This document shows positions 37,316-48,926 of a stretch of 64,000 nucleotides of DNA, one piece after another. A program made the translations under genes and the position numbers. Position 1 is the stretch's first letter, and each line of letters starts with the position of its first letter. Under the pieces are notes generated by a model. That model ran no database searches. It worked only from the letters and a program-made list of their open reading frames with translations, and was not told the DNA's origin. This DNA is from Symsagittifera roscoffensis (Eukaryota; Xenacoelomorpha; Acoela; Convolutidae), in assembly GCF_963678635.1 (NCBI RefSeq), contig NC_087063.1, positions 65,338,471 to 65,402,470 of the forward strand, written 5' to 3'.

Positions 37316-37807
37316 TCATTCTGTGTGTCGTGTATCTTTTCCATTTATGATACATCTGAGATTTTCTTGTAGTGAACGGTTCGTACCTTCGACTAAACCG
37401 TTTGTCCAAGGTGCATGAGATGTACGTGGTTTATGTTTGATGTTATATAAGTGGCATAGTGTGATGATTTCATTATTTATAAATTCTGTACCGTTGTCTG
37501 TAACTAGGATATCGGATAATCCGAATTTAGCTATCCAATGTTCGTAAAGTGTTGTCTTAGCATAATAAGCATTACAATGTGGTACTGGGTTGAGTGCTAC
37601 ATAATGTGTGAATGCATCAATCATGACCATAATGTAGGAGTTTTCTTCAGAGGATGGTGAAACTGGTCCTTTTGTGTCGAATGAAATGCGATGGTTGAAA
37701 TATAAACTTTGTCCTTTGAAATCTTGTTTTTGCGCTATTTCTTTTGAGTTGGATAGGGTTTGTTCAATTGACATATTATACAATCGTTGCATAATACTTT
37801 TATCCAA
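37316..37807 (-). CDS. Integrase catalytic core (fragment of pol)
   Basis: Within this 163-residue open stretch the catalytic triad is intact: D44 (FDTKGP), D104 (VTDNGTEF) and E140 (GLVEGTN), a D-X59-D-X35-E spacing, the canonical retroviral/Ty3 integrase arrangement. The first residue drawn here is not a true start, since integrase is made from a Pol polyprotein. The zinc-binding domain lies just upstream at 37,735-37,920, overlapping in another frame, so a frameshift separates the two. Confidence 0.88.
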   Translation of the reverse strand: MDKSIMQRLYNMSIEQTLSNSKEIAQKQDFKGQSLYFNHRISFDTKGPVSPSSEENSYIMVMIDAFTHYVALNPVPHCNAYYAKTTLYEHWIAKFGLSDILVTDNGTEFINNEIITLCHLYNIKHKPRTSHAPWTNGLVEGTNRSLQENLRCIINGKDTRHTE

Positions 37808-37920
37808 ATTGGTGCATTTGGGAAATAAAAATTTTGTGTAAAGTTCGAGTATGTTTTTTCTGATCCTGAGTGTCCTTTTGTAATTTGTGTATGGGAGATG
37901 TAAAAAGCTATTAGTATCAT
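37735..37920 (-). pseudogene. Integrase zinc-binding (HHCC) domain
   Basis: Contains the spaced His pair (ISHTQITKGHSG) and the CIIC pair about 30 residues later (DCIICQLNK), as in the integrase_H2C2 family. It is frameshifted relative to the core. Confidence 0.8.
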
Positions 37921-38331
37921 ACTTAAAGGAAGACAGGGAACTTTAGAATCATTTAATTGATATTCTAAAACATCTATATTTTCATTGATTGTTGTGTTAT
38001 TAAATTTTCGGGTATCAGCTTTTACTGGCTTAGTTTTATATTTGTGCCATGATTTTAGTTGTCTATACTGGCTTAGTTTGATATTTGTGCCATGATTTTA
38101 GTTGTCTAATTACTGGGTCGAAGTTTTGATATTGTTTTAAAAGTTCAAGTGTAATTTTTTCTGTTGGGCAAGTGGGTCATGGAGGTCAAAAACTTGATTT
38201 ATTGTGTATTTTGAATCATTTAGTTGTGGTCCTGAAAAATTTATTTTATCGGTCAAACTTTTTTTCAATTAATGGAAAAAGGTCTTTTTTATGCGATTGT
38301 TGTTTTATTTTCTTTTGTTGAGTATTATTTT

Positions 38332-38628
38332 TCATCCATTGTGAGTATGGAATAAATCAACTTCATAGTGATTATTTTGGCAATCTAAATAGAGTGGAAA
38401 AAGTTGTAGATTACTTATTTGTGATTGATCAATGTCAGTTTTTACTGCGTATTTGCATTCTAGTCGGGGTGATGTTTCGTCTTTTGCGAGATAGAATTGA
38501 ATATTTTTTGGTATTTCAACTGTAGTTTTTTGTGTAAGTAATTCAGGTGGCGTATTTCGACTTAATGTATCTGGTAATGCAAGGTTTTTCCCTGCTGTCC
38601 AAACTATATGTAAGTTTGGGAATTTCAT
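38332..38628 (-). pseudogene. RNase H-to-integrase connection region
   Basis: Contains the hallmark VWTAGKNLALPDTLSRN, which corresponds to the NxxADxLSR signature at the end of Ty3-type RNase H. The region 37,921-38,331 to the next module is broken and holds a short direct duplication around 38,010-38,105. Confidence 0.8.
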
Positions 38629-38653
38629 TAGAATTAACCAAAATCTATAAACT

Positions 38654-39860
38654 CTATGATGAGGATTTGATTTTTGTGCGAAAAGAAATATAATTGGTTT
38701 GTGATCTGTAAATAGAACTGCTGGGTGTTTTGATCCAAGTATCAGAAATTCGTATTCTGAGTGAATAAATTATAGCTGTACATAATCCCATTAGAGTTGA
38801 GAGACGTAGCTCGGCTTGTGTGAATAATCGTGAAATTGCTGATATAAGATTCATTTTATTTGTTCCACAATGTGATTGTAGTAATGCTGCGCCGATGCCA
38901 AAATTTGAAGCATCGCACATTGGTTGATTTGGATCTGGAATTGTGTTTGAAATTTGTTCTGTCAAAAGTTTTTTAATTTCTTCAAATCGAGCTTGATGTT
39001 CAGTGGTCCATTCAAAATTATTTTCTTGTCTAAGGATGTTATAAAAAAGTCCTAAATATAACTGCATTTTGTAAACATATTTACTTAGGAAATTTAACAT
39101 TCCAAGGAATTCTTGGATTTTCTTTTTATTTGTAGGTGGTTGAAGTTTTTGGATTGCATCAATGCGTGATTTTAATGGGGTGATGGTATTTCGTTCAATA
39201 CTATGTGCTAAAAATTTAACGGGTGTTAAAAAGAAATGTGATTTATCAGAGGCTGCTTTCAGATTTTCGTTCTGATGTGTTTTATGATAATGTTCCAAAA
39301 CTGTAAACATTTCTTCTTTAGTTTGTGATTGCATGAAAACATCAACTAAACATGTGATTGCATTTTTCTTGAGTATTAGTGGTCTAAACATTTTACTCAT
39401 GAAAGCTGAAAAAGCTGCTGGTCCTTAGGATATTCGATAGAATAATCGATTAAATTCATAATATGATTTCCAAAAAAAATTTGTGTTTAACGTCGTGATT
39501 GTTCATCTAGTGGTATTTGATTATAAGCACTACTCATATCTGCGGTTGTGGAATATTTACCATTTAACTTTGTTAAGATAACTTGTATTGGTTCAATAGG
39601 CCAATTGCATTTTGATTCGTCAATTAGTGAATTGAGATATCTAGCGTCTAAAACTATTTTCAGTGATTCACCTTTTGCTCGGATGATAACCGGGTTGATG
39701 AAGGTATTACCTTTTGGTTGTTCTTCTTTCTTTACTGGTGATATAATTTCGTATTGTTCTAAAATATCAAGTAATCTATTTACCTTGTCATGTAAGTGAA
39801 TCAGTATTTTACTTTCTCTTTGTTTTTTAAAAACTGCGTCAGGTTTTAATGGAAGGTGTA
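38654..39860 (-). pseudogene. Reverse transcriptase and RNase H
   Basis: RT motifs are seen in order: VLDARYLNSLI near 39,640, DMSSAYNQIPLDEQ near 39,520, a stop inside RIS*GPAAFSAFM at 39,425, and the catalytic box near 39,350, which reads CLVDVF where Y-x-D-D is expected. Two of the four key positions (Tyr and the first Asp) are changed, so RT is dead. RNase H follows, with CDASNFGIGAALLQ near 38,930. The open part from 39,400 to 38,654 spans both domains. Confidence 0.88.
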
Positions 39861-39861
39861 G

Positions 39862-40266
39862 TTATGAACTAATTTTTCCAACGTCGAATTTTGATGTTGC
39901 GTAGACTGTTGAATATTTTAACAGTTGTTTAGCTAATTTATCGAATTCATCTTGTGTGATTTGTGAGTGTTGAAAATTAAACATTGTTAAAGTTTTTTGT
40001 TGTTCTTTTGTGTAATTTGTTATATTGAATGTCGGTTCAAAATATGCTGTTTTTGTGAAATAATCTGTGTTTCTTTTTTCATTACTTATTACATTATTTA
40101 TGGATAATTCTTCGTCAAGAATTGTTGATTGGCAAATGTCTAATAATTGTAACATATTATTAACTCGGTAGACTACTTCATTTATAGGTGAAATTGTGGC
40201 ATTTGTTTCACAACATCCTAAAAGTCCTAGGGGTAATGTTATTTGGTATGGTGTAATGTTATACAC
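39862..40266 (-). CDS. Pol segment between protease and RT (fragment)
   Basis: 134 open codons between the protease fold and the RT fingers, ending near the start of recognisable RT sequence. No domain is recognised. In Ty3-type Pol this place is a linker. Confidence 0.4.
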   Translation of the reverse strand: MYNITPYQITLPLGLLGCCETNATISPINEVVYRVNNMLQLLDICQSTILDEELSINNVISNEKRNTDYFTKTAYFEPTFNITNYTKEQQKTLTMFNFQHSQITQDEFDKLAKQLLKYSTVYATSKFDVGKISS

Positions 40267-40344
40267 GCGTAATGAAATAATATCCGAATTCGTATTTTTT
40301 AAGTTATTTATAGATGAGATTGTAATTTTGAAAAATTTGTGATT

Positions 40345-41030
40345 TTAATCAAAATCTGACATGAAAAGTTGTTGTTTATTTTGACTTTTGTTATACTGAT
40401 GAACTTGTTTTATTGAAAAATTATATATATTTCCTGATAATGGTTTCAGGTGTTTTTGTTCTTGATTATAATTAGGATAAAATTTTGAGAAAAAAGGTGG
40501 TTGTTTGTTTAATCTTTGGAAGAATGTTAGGGCTGTATTTTTTGTTTTTGTATATTTATCTTTGATATGGATCTTACTATTTAAGATGTTGATTGTTGGT
40601 ATATATTTAGTTATGAATGGTATGCCAATAATGTTGTGCTTAATATCAGTAATATGAAATATTTGTTTAATTGGCTTGTTCAAAATCTTGTTTTGTTCCA
40701 TTGTTCTTGTGGGAACAAGGAATAGTTGGATTTTTCCATAATTTACTAATGTTGATCCTTGTGTTGTTGCTAATTTACTAGATGTTTCAAGAGGTGTCAA
40801 ATTTAGATGCAATGTTTTAATTTCCTTCCATGTGGGAAAATTAATTATATTTGATTCTGCTCCTGAGTCAATTAAAAAATCAATTTCAAGATCTGGTGGT
40901 TGAAATTCTTGGCTTCTTGGACTTTCTAAGAGAAATGCAATTGTCCAAAATTTTTCTCTTGGTTGTTCTTTTTGTTTATTTTGATAAATATGCTTTGTGT
41001 TTGAGCATTATTTTTCGTTTTTTTTATCAG
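40345..41030 (-). CDS. Retropepsin-type aspartic protease (fragment of pol)
   Basis: The frame is open from about 41,030 to a stop at 40,345. It contains the active-site motif FLIDSGAESNII (near 40,865), the usual single D-S-G half of a dimeric retroviral protease, followed by the IIGIPFI patch where the family has its ILG flap/hydrophobic segment. There is no internal ATG, as expected for a polyprotein domain. Confidence 0.82.
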
Positions 41031-41339
41031 GTTTAATTACCGTAATAATTTCGTTTACTTCTTGTGTAGTTTGTGTATTTTTATTAATGGGTCCAATGTA
41101 ATAACTACGAAGAAGTTCCAATTGATTTTCGTATCAATGTTAAGTAAAGGGTTGTTCATATATGATAGGTTCATAGTCGTTTTCGACTGTTATCATATTT
41201 ACAGAGATGGTATTATCTGTATCACTTTCAGGATCTGTTGATTCACAATTAATGTGATTTAATTGTAATTCGTTACTTCCTGTGTCATCAATACCTGGGG
41301 GTCTGAAATTGTGTCTTCATTTGTTTGCACTTGGTTTAT

Positions 41340-42527
41340 GTGTCTTTGGTGCTTTGGTGTGTTACCTCTGTGTCGATGTTTAAAATCGGGGTAACGGGGA
41401 TTATTCCTATGTGGTGACTGGGAATAATTTCTGTATCTATTGTTGTAACTTGAGTTTTGATTTTGTGAATTATTTTGTGATCTGTTTTGGTAGTTATCAT
41501 TTGATCTGTGATAGTTCGATCTATTATATGAATTGTTCCTTGATCTGTTGTTTGGATAGTTCTGATTTCGATTGTTAGAATAACTTCTATTTCTACTGTG
41601 TTAATAGTTTCTATTTCTGTTGTATGATGAGTTTTGTGATCTATTATTGGAATAGTGTCTATTCCTTGGGTTTGAATGGGAACTGGATGCAGAAACAAAT
41701 TCTGTTGTGTTTGAATTCGATCGTGAATAGTTGTTTTGGTTATTTTAGCTATTCGATCTACTATATCTGTTCTGTGAAAAATTTCGTGAAATTCTTCGTT
41801 CAGGCGATCTACCTCTATAACTGGAGTTATATGGTGATTGATTTCTTGAGTAATTTGACTTACTTGGAAGTGGTTTTTCTGAACTATTATTACTATATAA
41901 ATTTTTATTTGGTAGCTTTTGATCTTTTTTCAAACATTGATAGAATGACTTATTTGGTTCTTTGTGCTTTTGAGGTTTATTCTGATTGTCTTGTGGTTTT
42001 TGTCTACATTCGGGGCTACTGTGTCCGTATCTTTTGCAATAATTACACCATTTCTTGAAAGATGGTTTACCATTAAAGTTTGGGTTTCGTTCGTAGATGT
42101 TTAGGATTTCAGTAATTTTTTCAATCAGGTCTGTGTCTGATTCTTGTATGTTACTTATATGTGTAGTATTTGTTTCAATCCGATTAACATATTGTAGTTT
42201 TAGATTTTCTGTTTCTTCTAGTTTCATTGTAATTTCTGCTTGTTCTAGTTTATCTACTAATTTTCTAAAATCTAAATCTGGTTCTCGAATTGAGGAAGGA
42301 TGAGATGCTCTGTTTTTTCTTGCTATTTTCCTTAATTGAGGTGTTAAGGTCATCATTAAAATTTCTGTCATTTTTGTGTTTTTGTAATCATGTATATTGA
42401 GTAAATATGCTTTTCCGTCTAGTGTTTCGATTCGAACTGCTAATTGTTTAAGTGTTTCATTCGGTAATCTGCGTATTTCGTTGCATAAAACTCTTTGATG
42501 TTGTTTGTTTCTTTCAGAATCAAACAT
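41340..42527 (-). pseudogene. Gag nucleocapsid with zinc knuckle and Asn/Ser/Arg-rich tail
   Basis: The ORF at 41,745-42,527 ends a Gag. Its first half resembles a capsid C-terminal region (NETLKQLAVRIETLDGKA), and a CCHC knuckle C-X2-C-X4-H-X4-C (CNYCKRYGHSSPEC) lies near 42,010-42,050. After one stop, the sequence to about 41,340 continues as an RNA-binding Asn/Ser/Arg-rich tail in the gag frame. The Thr/Ile-rich ORF that also covers that tail is only its shadow in another frame. Confidence 0.82.
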
Positions 42528-42639
42528 TTTTGAAAATTCTTGTGTAAATCTTTTCCAAACTGATTTTATTTCTATGGGTAGTACTGAAAATTGTATTAAC
42601 GCTGTGTGTATATAAATCCAATTTTGATGGAGTGGTGTT

Positions 42640-43038
42640 TTAATTGGTTCGGGTCCTATATTTAAAATTAAATTTGCTGTTACTGCAATTTAAAAAACCT
42701 TCTACAGAATATTCAGGGTCTGTTCCTGTGAAAACTATTAATGGTTTATTCGATGTTATTGACGATCCACCCATGAGGTATGGATTCATATTCATCTGTA
42801 GTGATTCTACGGTATTTGGCACTTGTGAAAAGTTTGAAAGTTGATTTTTTGTTATTTCATGTTGCTGAAGATAATATGGAAGAGGTAATTCATTTTGCAT
42901 TTGAATCGGTTGGTATGAATGCATTGACATTGGGTTTTGTGGTTGTACAGGTTGAAAAGATTGTGCGTTAAATGGGTTTTGTATATGCATGTGTTGTGGA
43001 TTCTGTATATCTGTTGAATTTTGTGGGTAAATTTTCAT
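42640..43038 (-). pseudogene. Gag central Gln/Pro/Asn-rich region, copy 1
   Basis: 132 codons from an ATG, rich in Gln, Pro, Asn and Met (QPVQPQNPMSMHSYQP), followed by a GGSS..SNKPL..FTGTDPEYS patch resembling the start of a Ty3-type capsid (F.G.....VE.FL). It runs into the capsid/nucleocapsid part at 42,527 after a frame change. Confidence 0.6.
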
Positions 43039-44373
43039 ATTTTGGGATGGTTGAGATTTTCGCGGTCTCTGTGTGCAATATTCTTTAGTATATGGTGCAA
43101 AATTATCTGCTTGACAATAATCATCATCAGATGATAAGTAATTTGTGTTATATTGTGTATGTTGTTTATTTTTATTTTGTTGAATAAATGGGTAGTTTTC
43201 ACTATAATCCTGTAGAGGGTGTGGATTATCTGGAAAATTTTCTGAATTGGTCGATGTATTTGGGAGATTCCAATAATGAGAACATACGTGATTTAAATTT
43301 TGTATATTTTTTCGGGGGGGGGGGGTTGATTTGTTTTTGATTGGTGTACATAATTATAATTGTGTTCTGCAAAAGTGTTTCTCGTGAACGTTTTTTGTGT
43401 TTTTGACGGTTTTGTCATTAGTCCACATGTCTGATAGTCCATATGGGAATATTTTGGAGCAACCGAAGGTTTAACGGTCGATTGTAAGGTTACTTGTGTT
43501 AGTGATGTATTTCTGTTTTTTTGGTGTTGTGAGATTTGGGCGTATCGGTGAAATACTTTGTTGTGTAGTTGTTACTGTTGTTTGGACTATTTCTTCATTT
43601 ATGAAGTGTGATGGTGTTTGAATGTCTTGCTGTATAAAATTTCTGGTTCCATTTAGATTTTCATTATGTATGACTGTTGATTTCAAGCTGTTATTTCGTG
43701 TATCAGGTAAAATGTATTATAATTTAATGGTGTTGCGTCAATCGTTAATGGTATTACTTTTACATAATCTCTATGAAAAGATATTGTACTTAGATTGTAG
43801 TGGTTTAGGATTTCAGTAATTTTTTCAATCAGGTCTGTGTCTGAATCTTGTATGCTACTTATATGTGTAGTATTTGTTTCAATCCGATTAACATATTGTA
43901 GTTTTAGATTTTCTGTTTCTTCTAGTTTCATAGTAATTTCTGCTTGTTCTAGTTTTTCTACTAATTTTCTAAAATCTAAATCTGGTTCTCAAATTGAGGA
44001 AGGATGAGATGCTCTCTTTTTTATAGCTATTTTCCTTAAATGAGGTGTTAAAGTCATCGTTAAAAATTCAGTCAATTTTGTGTTTTTGTAATCATGTGTA
44101 TTGAGTGAATATGCTTTTCGAACTAATATTTCGATTCGAACTGCTAATTGTTTAAGTGTTTCATTTGGTAATCTGCGTATTTTGTTGCATAAAACTATTT
44201 GATAGTGTTTGTTTCTTTCAGAATCAAAAATTTTTGAAAATTCTTGTGTAAATCTTTTCCAAACTGATTTTTTTTCTATGGGTAGTAATGAAAATCATTT
44301 TTGAGCTGCGCCATCTAGTGTTGTTTGTATTAATGCTGTGCGTCTATGTATCCAACTTTGATGGAGTGGTGTA

Positions 44374-44772
44374 TTAATTGGTTCGTTTCCTATATTTAAA
44401 ATTAATATTGCTGTTACTGCAATTAAAAAAACCTTCTAGAGAATATTCAGGGTCTGTTCTTGTGAAAACCATTAATGGTTTATTCGATGTTATTGACAAT
44501 CCACCCATGAGGTATGGATTCATATTCATCTGTAGTGATTCTGCGGCATCTGGCGCTTGTGAAAAGTTTGAAAGTTGATTTTTTGTTATTTCATGTTGCT
44601 GAAGATAATATGGAAGAGGTAATTCATTTTGCATTTGAGTCGGTTGGTATGAATGCATTGACATTGGGTTTTGTGGTTGTACAGGTTGAAAAGATTGTGC
44701 GTTAAATGGGTTTTGTATATGCATGTGTTGTGGATTCTGTATATCTGTTGAATTTTGTGGGTAAATTTTCAT
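44374..44772 (-). pseudogene. Gag central region, copy 2
   Basis: Duplicate of 42,640-43,038. Reading on below 44,370 it continues into a decayed capsid copy (43,931-44,330), which is cut at the duplication join near 43,804. Confidence 0.6.
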
Positions 44773-46006
44773 ATTTTGGGATGGTTGAGATTTTCGCGGT
44801 CTCTGTGTGCAATATTCTTTAGTATATGGTGCAAAATTATCTGCTTGACAATAATCATCATCAGATGATAAGTAATTTGTGTTATATTGTGTATGTTGTT
44901 TATTTTATTTTGTTGAATAAATGGGTAGTTTTCACTATAATCCTGTAGAGGGTGTGGATTAACTGGAAAATTTTCTGAATTGGTCGATGTATTTGGGAGA
45001 TTCCAATAATGAGAACATACTTGATTTAAATTTTGTGTATTTTTTTCGGGGGGGTTGATTTGTTTTTGATTGGTGTACATAATTATAATTGTGTTCTGCA
45101 AAAGTGTTTCTCGTGAACGTTTTTCGTATTTTTGACGGTTTTGTCATTGGTCTATATGTCTGATAGTCCATATGGGAATATTTTGGAGCAACCGAAGGTT
45201 TAACGGTCGATTGTAAGGTTACTTGTGTTAGTGATGTATTTGTGTGTTTTGGTGTTGTGAGATTTGGGCGTTTCGGTGAAATACTTTGTTGTGTAGTTGT
45301 TACTGTTGTTTGGACTATTTCTTCATTTATGAAGTGTGATGGTGTTTGAATGTCTTGCTGTGTAAAATTTCTGGTTCCATTTAGATTTTCATTATGTATG
45401 ACTGTTGATTTTAAGCTGTTATTTCGTGTATCAGGTAAAATGTATTATAATTTAATGGTGTTGCGTCAATCGTTAATGGTATTACTTTTACATAATCTCT
45501 GTGAAAAGATGTTGTACTTATTGCTTGACTTGAGATATCTGCTGGAATATTTATAAATGCTGGATGAGACCATTCAGGGTCCCAAACGTAATGTGATTGT
45601 TCTGCAATGACAGTGTCGTCATTGGTACTTTGGGGTCCAAAATTTTCTCTTGTTTGTGCAATTAAAATTAATTGTGGGTAAAATAATCTATAATAAACCA
45701 TGCTAAAATTTTTTGTAAATCATGTTTAGTGTTTTGTGAGACATCATTATTGGTGAAATTTTCACGGATTATATTTAAAAATGTTGAAAGTTCGGTGATT
45801 TCGTTTCTTACTTTTGTATGTTTGGATGTTTGGGTTCGTGATGTGCTTTGAACTTCTGTTTTTTCTAGTGTAGATATATAACTATATATTATTGCAAAAA
45901 CTTAGGTGCTGAATATGGAGTTTGCTATTTGTGAATTTTGACACTGATATATTCTATGAATACTTTTGAAAATTCTAAATCAATATCGTCTGTTTGGATT
46001 ACATAT

Positions 46007-46264
46007 TTACCTTGAGCTGTTCGTGGTGTGCTGAATTCCGTATTGTTGTGTTAGGTTACATATGTCTTTCAAATAATGTTCTTTAATTTGTCTTTTGATT
46101 TTTATATCCGGGAATTCTGCTTTGCATGGACTGATTCCTGGTTCAAACAAATTTACGAGTGAGTTTTTACAAAATCGTGTTTGTCCTGTATCATTGAGTG
46201 AATCTATAAGAAAGGGAAAAACTGCTTCTTCATCCGGACTTTCGTCACTTTGAGTGTGGCTCAT
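46007..46264 (-). pseudogene. Gag N-terminus
   Basis: First ATG-led ORF after the leader (85 codons, acidic start MSHTQSDESPDEE). Further N-terminal gag pieces lie at 45,411-45,701 and 44,769-45,171 in other frames. It is placed as the Gag start because it is the first ORF after the conserved leader hairpins and lies upstream of the gag core. Confidence 0.5.
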
Positions 46265-47143
46265 TTTTTCGTTTGATGACTGTTATTATATAATTATCAA
46301 TATGTCTAATTGGTTGATCCAATTATAGAGGTGTACTGGTTTGTGTTTCTATTGCTTTTTTATTCTTCTTTTCCTCTTTTTGATGAGTTTGAAGTGGTTT
46401 CTGAATCGGAAAAATATAATTGATCATGGATTTACTTAATCATGGATTGATCATGGACTTACTTAATCTTACTTAGGGGTAGTGATTGTGTTCAAGGGTT
46501 GGAGAATAGTAAATCGATCCACAAGGTTCTTGCATAATTAGAACGCAAGTAATTCGTTAGATACTATTTTAAACTTACTAAGTCTAAGATCTATCCTGGG
46601 TCTGGTAAGAGGAGGGTTCAAGTGAAGGATGAATAACCGACGTTCTTCACTGTTTAGCCTAATTTGAATGGTTAGTGTCATTAAAAATTTCCATTAGTCC
46701 TGGGTCTTTTGAAAAGGTTGGACAGTGAATCGATGTTTCAGGTCGTTAGACACTTGATAAGTGGGTGGGGGAGAACAAAATTGTTCTTTTTGATCCAAGG
46801 ATAAGCCTTGATGATCTGGTTTAAGACTAAGTAAAATTAAGTTTTAAAATTGTTTAAATTTATTTGAGAAAAGGTTTTAGTTTTTAATGATGTTAGTTGG
46901 CTTATGATTGCTGTTATGTTTAGGCGATGAAGCTGGAACAAGAGGATGATTTATAATTACTAACAATTTATTGTCATGCTACTAATTTTTAATTTTTGAT
47001 TTCAAGGAATATTTTTCAAATATGTTTTATATAATACTACAGAAGTTGAGAGAACGATCTGAGATCTTTTTATCAATCGTTATTGTACACTAGTAAAATT
47101 GTTTAGCGTCTGGAATAATCTTGGAAGGTTTGCTTCAAAGGTT
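46265..47143 (-). other. Leader between small ORF and gag, with conserved hairpins
   Basis: Holds the stem-loop CAAGGATAAGCCTTG (46,796-46,810) and the palindrome AGAACAAAATTGTTCT (46,772-46,787), both shared with the plus-strand leader. Leader similarity to the plus-strand units ends near 46,650 (their position 7,431), which marks one side of their internal deletion. Confidence 0.55.
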
Positions 47144-47383
47144 TTATGTTTGCAAATGAAAATCTAAATTCATTGCTGATAAGATTCTAAATATAAAAGT
47201 TTGTGTTGGCTTTTGCCGTACAACCATGAAACTAAATGGTAAGTTTCTACGTAGTCGTATGTCGTCTCTTGTCCAATACCGGGTAGTTCTTCCAATACCG
47301 GGTAGTTCTCGTATTGTGCGGAATAGCGGCTCTGATCTATTGAGTCGTAGAGACATTTCAATTAAGTTATTGTCGAGTAACAT
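47144..47383 (-). CDS. Conserved 79-residue leader ORF, minus-strand element
   Basis: ATG at 47,383, stop at 47,144, 79 residues. It aligns along its whole length with the plus-strand ORF at 6,613-6,849, including start, stop, F.TIRE, RNLP, FRILS and FHL.T. A 21-bp direct repeat near 47,270-47,310 (GGTAGTTCTTCCAATACC) inserts a few residues here. No domain is recognised. Confidence 0.6.
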   Translation of the reverse strand: MLLDNNLIEMSLRLNRSEPLFRTIRELPGIGRTTRYWTRDDIRLRRNLPFSFMVVRQKPTQTFIFRILSAMNLDFHLQT

Positions 47384-47458
47384 TTTGAAAATGTTTTGTC
47401 TATTTTCTAATCTATATTTGATTAATTCTAAGTCATTAAGGTCTTATTCGAGACTTAT

Positions 47459-47468
47459 GGTCGCACCA
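47459..47468 (-). other. Primer binding site
   Basis: On the minus strand it reads TGGTGCGACC two bases after the LTR end, the same as in the array. Confidence 0.72.
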
Positions 47469-47470
47469 GA

Positions 47471-47879
47471 TGAGTTATATCCTTGAGGTTAACTCATAGA
47501 GTAATTTCGGATAGGGTACACCGTCTGCTCGTCACGCTATCTTATTTTCGGCCGGATAAATTCGTGCAACTCCTTAGTCTAATACCGATCCTAATCTTAC
47601 TCTTACTTCTACTAGTCTCAGGGTGTTTAACTAGTCTCTGCTAGGCTCAATAGATCTAGAGTATACTGGCTTATTGCGACTGCTGAAGTTCTCTTGGAGA
47701 GGTAAGTAATTTCTAAGTTAAATTCAAATCTATCTGGTGCTGAAATTTTAAGTAATTTGAGCACTTACAAATAAGTGGGTTGTTAGTTGGATGGATTAGG
47801 ATTGGTTAATATTAAATATTTTACAGTGGTAAAATATCTAATTTATCCAATAATAAAATGTAGTTTAGATCAGGTTCCA
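47471..47879 (-). mobile_element. 5' LTR, minus-strand element (409 bp)
   Basis: On the minus strand it begins TGGAACC and ends AACTCA. Its first 105 bp recur as the 3' LTR stub at 28,171-28,275 and fix the outer edge at 47,879. The 52-bp block at 47,492-47,543 is nearly identical to the array LTRs. Confidence 0.85.
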
Positions 47880-48926
47880 GAATCCAATTTGAAATTTATA
47901 AATTTCAACTGCTCTTTTCATTGGCAGAAGTTCAAAAAGGAAATTTTTTTGGGCGTTGGAGTTCACTCTAAGATGTTCAAATCTTTTATAAATCCGCTAT
48001 TACTGATGATAATGATGAGTACGAGATTGCCTTTTTATTGATGTCTGTATGAAAAAAAAATTGTTGGCTAAAACTTTACGTTTCCCAGATGAGGTTTGTT
48101 GTTGAACTTTGATAACTTCGGTCAGGTTTAATTTCAATCAAGATCGTTGTGAACACTTTTTTTATAATTAATGGTGATTTTTTTGGGAAAAAAATCTTGC
48201 TAAAAAGAAGTTCGCTTTAAGTTTTGATTTCTTTTGTTAACGCAAAAATTAGTTTTGACTGTTTTTTTAGTTTAAGTTCCTGTCTTTTCATTTGTTGATA
48301 TCAAATTAGAACAGCACTATAGAGCAGCAAAACTTTGAAGGTCACAAAAAACGTGTTTAATATCTAGTTCGTGCCAATTCAAAATTGTTCTTGAAATTCA
48401 AACAGCTATAACACCATATAATTGTTTTGGAAATTCAAAAACTGAAACTTTTTCAACAAACAAGTCAGTAATTTTTTCTGTTTTGTTGCGTTCATGAATT
48501 CTTTCCGACTTTCTGCTAGTCTGCTAGCAATGTATTTTATATGAATTTCGTCTTCTTTCAAAATTTCGATGGATAATAAATAGTCAATAAGCGTAGTCCA
48601 GACTCTTGTATAGGTTGTGATGATTTTTTTTCTTCTGGAAAAAGTATTTCAGTTTGTTCAAGCTCTATTAAAGATTTTTTGCTGTTTGAAAACTGTTTTC
48701 TCCTTAGCTTAGTTTGATTTCCTTTTTTTTGGAAAGAAGATGCAAACTCCAGCACTAGCGAAAACACGACCGAAAAGATCTAAAGTTCTAGAAAGCGCAA
48801 TAAGACAAAGAAGAAACAGGCCTCGAATTAGTAAAAAGTCGGCGACTTCTCGGACTCGCTATATATTGTGATAACAGCAAGAAGGCACAACAAAAAAATA
48901 CTTTTGATGAACACTTTTATTTGTAA
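47880..48926. other. No gene seen
   Basis: AT-rich flank outside the minus-strand LTR. Weak direct similarity links 48,300-48,720 with 49,390-49,640 (patches such as GAAGGTCACAAAA and GTAGTCCA.ACTCTT), suggesting an old ~1-kb duplication. A minus-strand ORF at 48,558-48,767 has no supporting features. Confidence 0.5.

Larger units (their letters stand above)
42101..45525 (-). repeat. 1.7-kb tandem duplication inside gag
   Basis: Sequence 42,101-43,804 is repeated at about 43,805-45,525. The 132-codon ORFs at 42,640-43,038 and 44,374-44,772 are its clearest pair and differ at about 13 residues, so this duplication is much older than the plus-strand array. The G-run at 43,314-43,325 (12 bases) has only seven bases in its partner at 45,048-45,054. 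Confidence 0.9.
28171..47879 (-). mobile_element. Diverged, near-complete Ty3/gypsy-type element with env
   Basis: Reading down from 47,879: LTR, PBS, leader ORF, gag, protease, RT, RNase H, integrase, env, unknown ORF, 3' region, 3' LTR stub. This is the order of an env-bearing Ty3-type element (errantivirus-like). Most frames are broken, but integrase and a 293-residue env segment are still open. It is the template that makes sense of the deleted plus-strand units. No target-site duplication can be checked because the 3' LTR is truncated. Confidence 0.9.

Noticed and set aside
41336-41698. 120-codon Thr/Ile-rich ORF on the minus strand
   Set aside because: It is an out-of-frame reading of the Asn/Ser/Arg-rich Gag tail; the gag frame gives a sensible RNA-binding composition.
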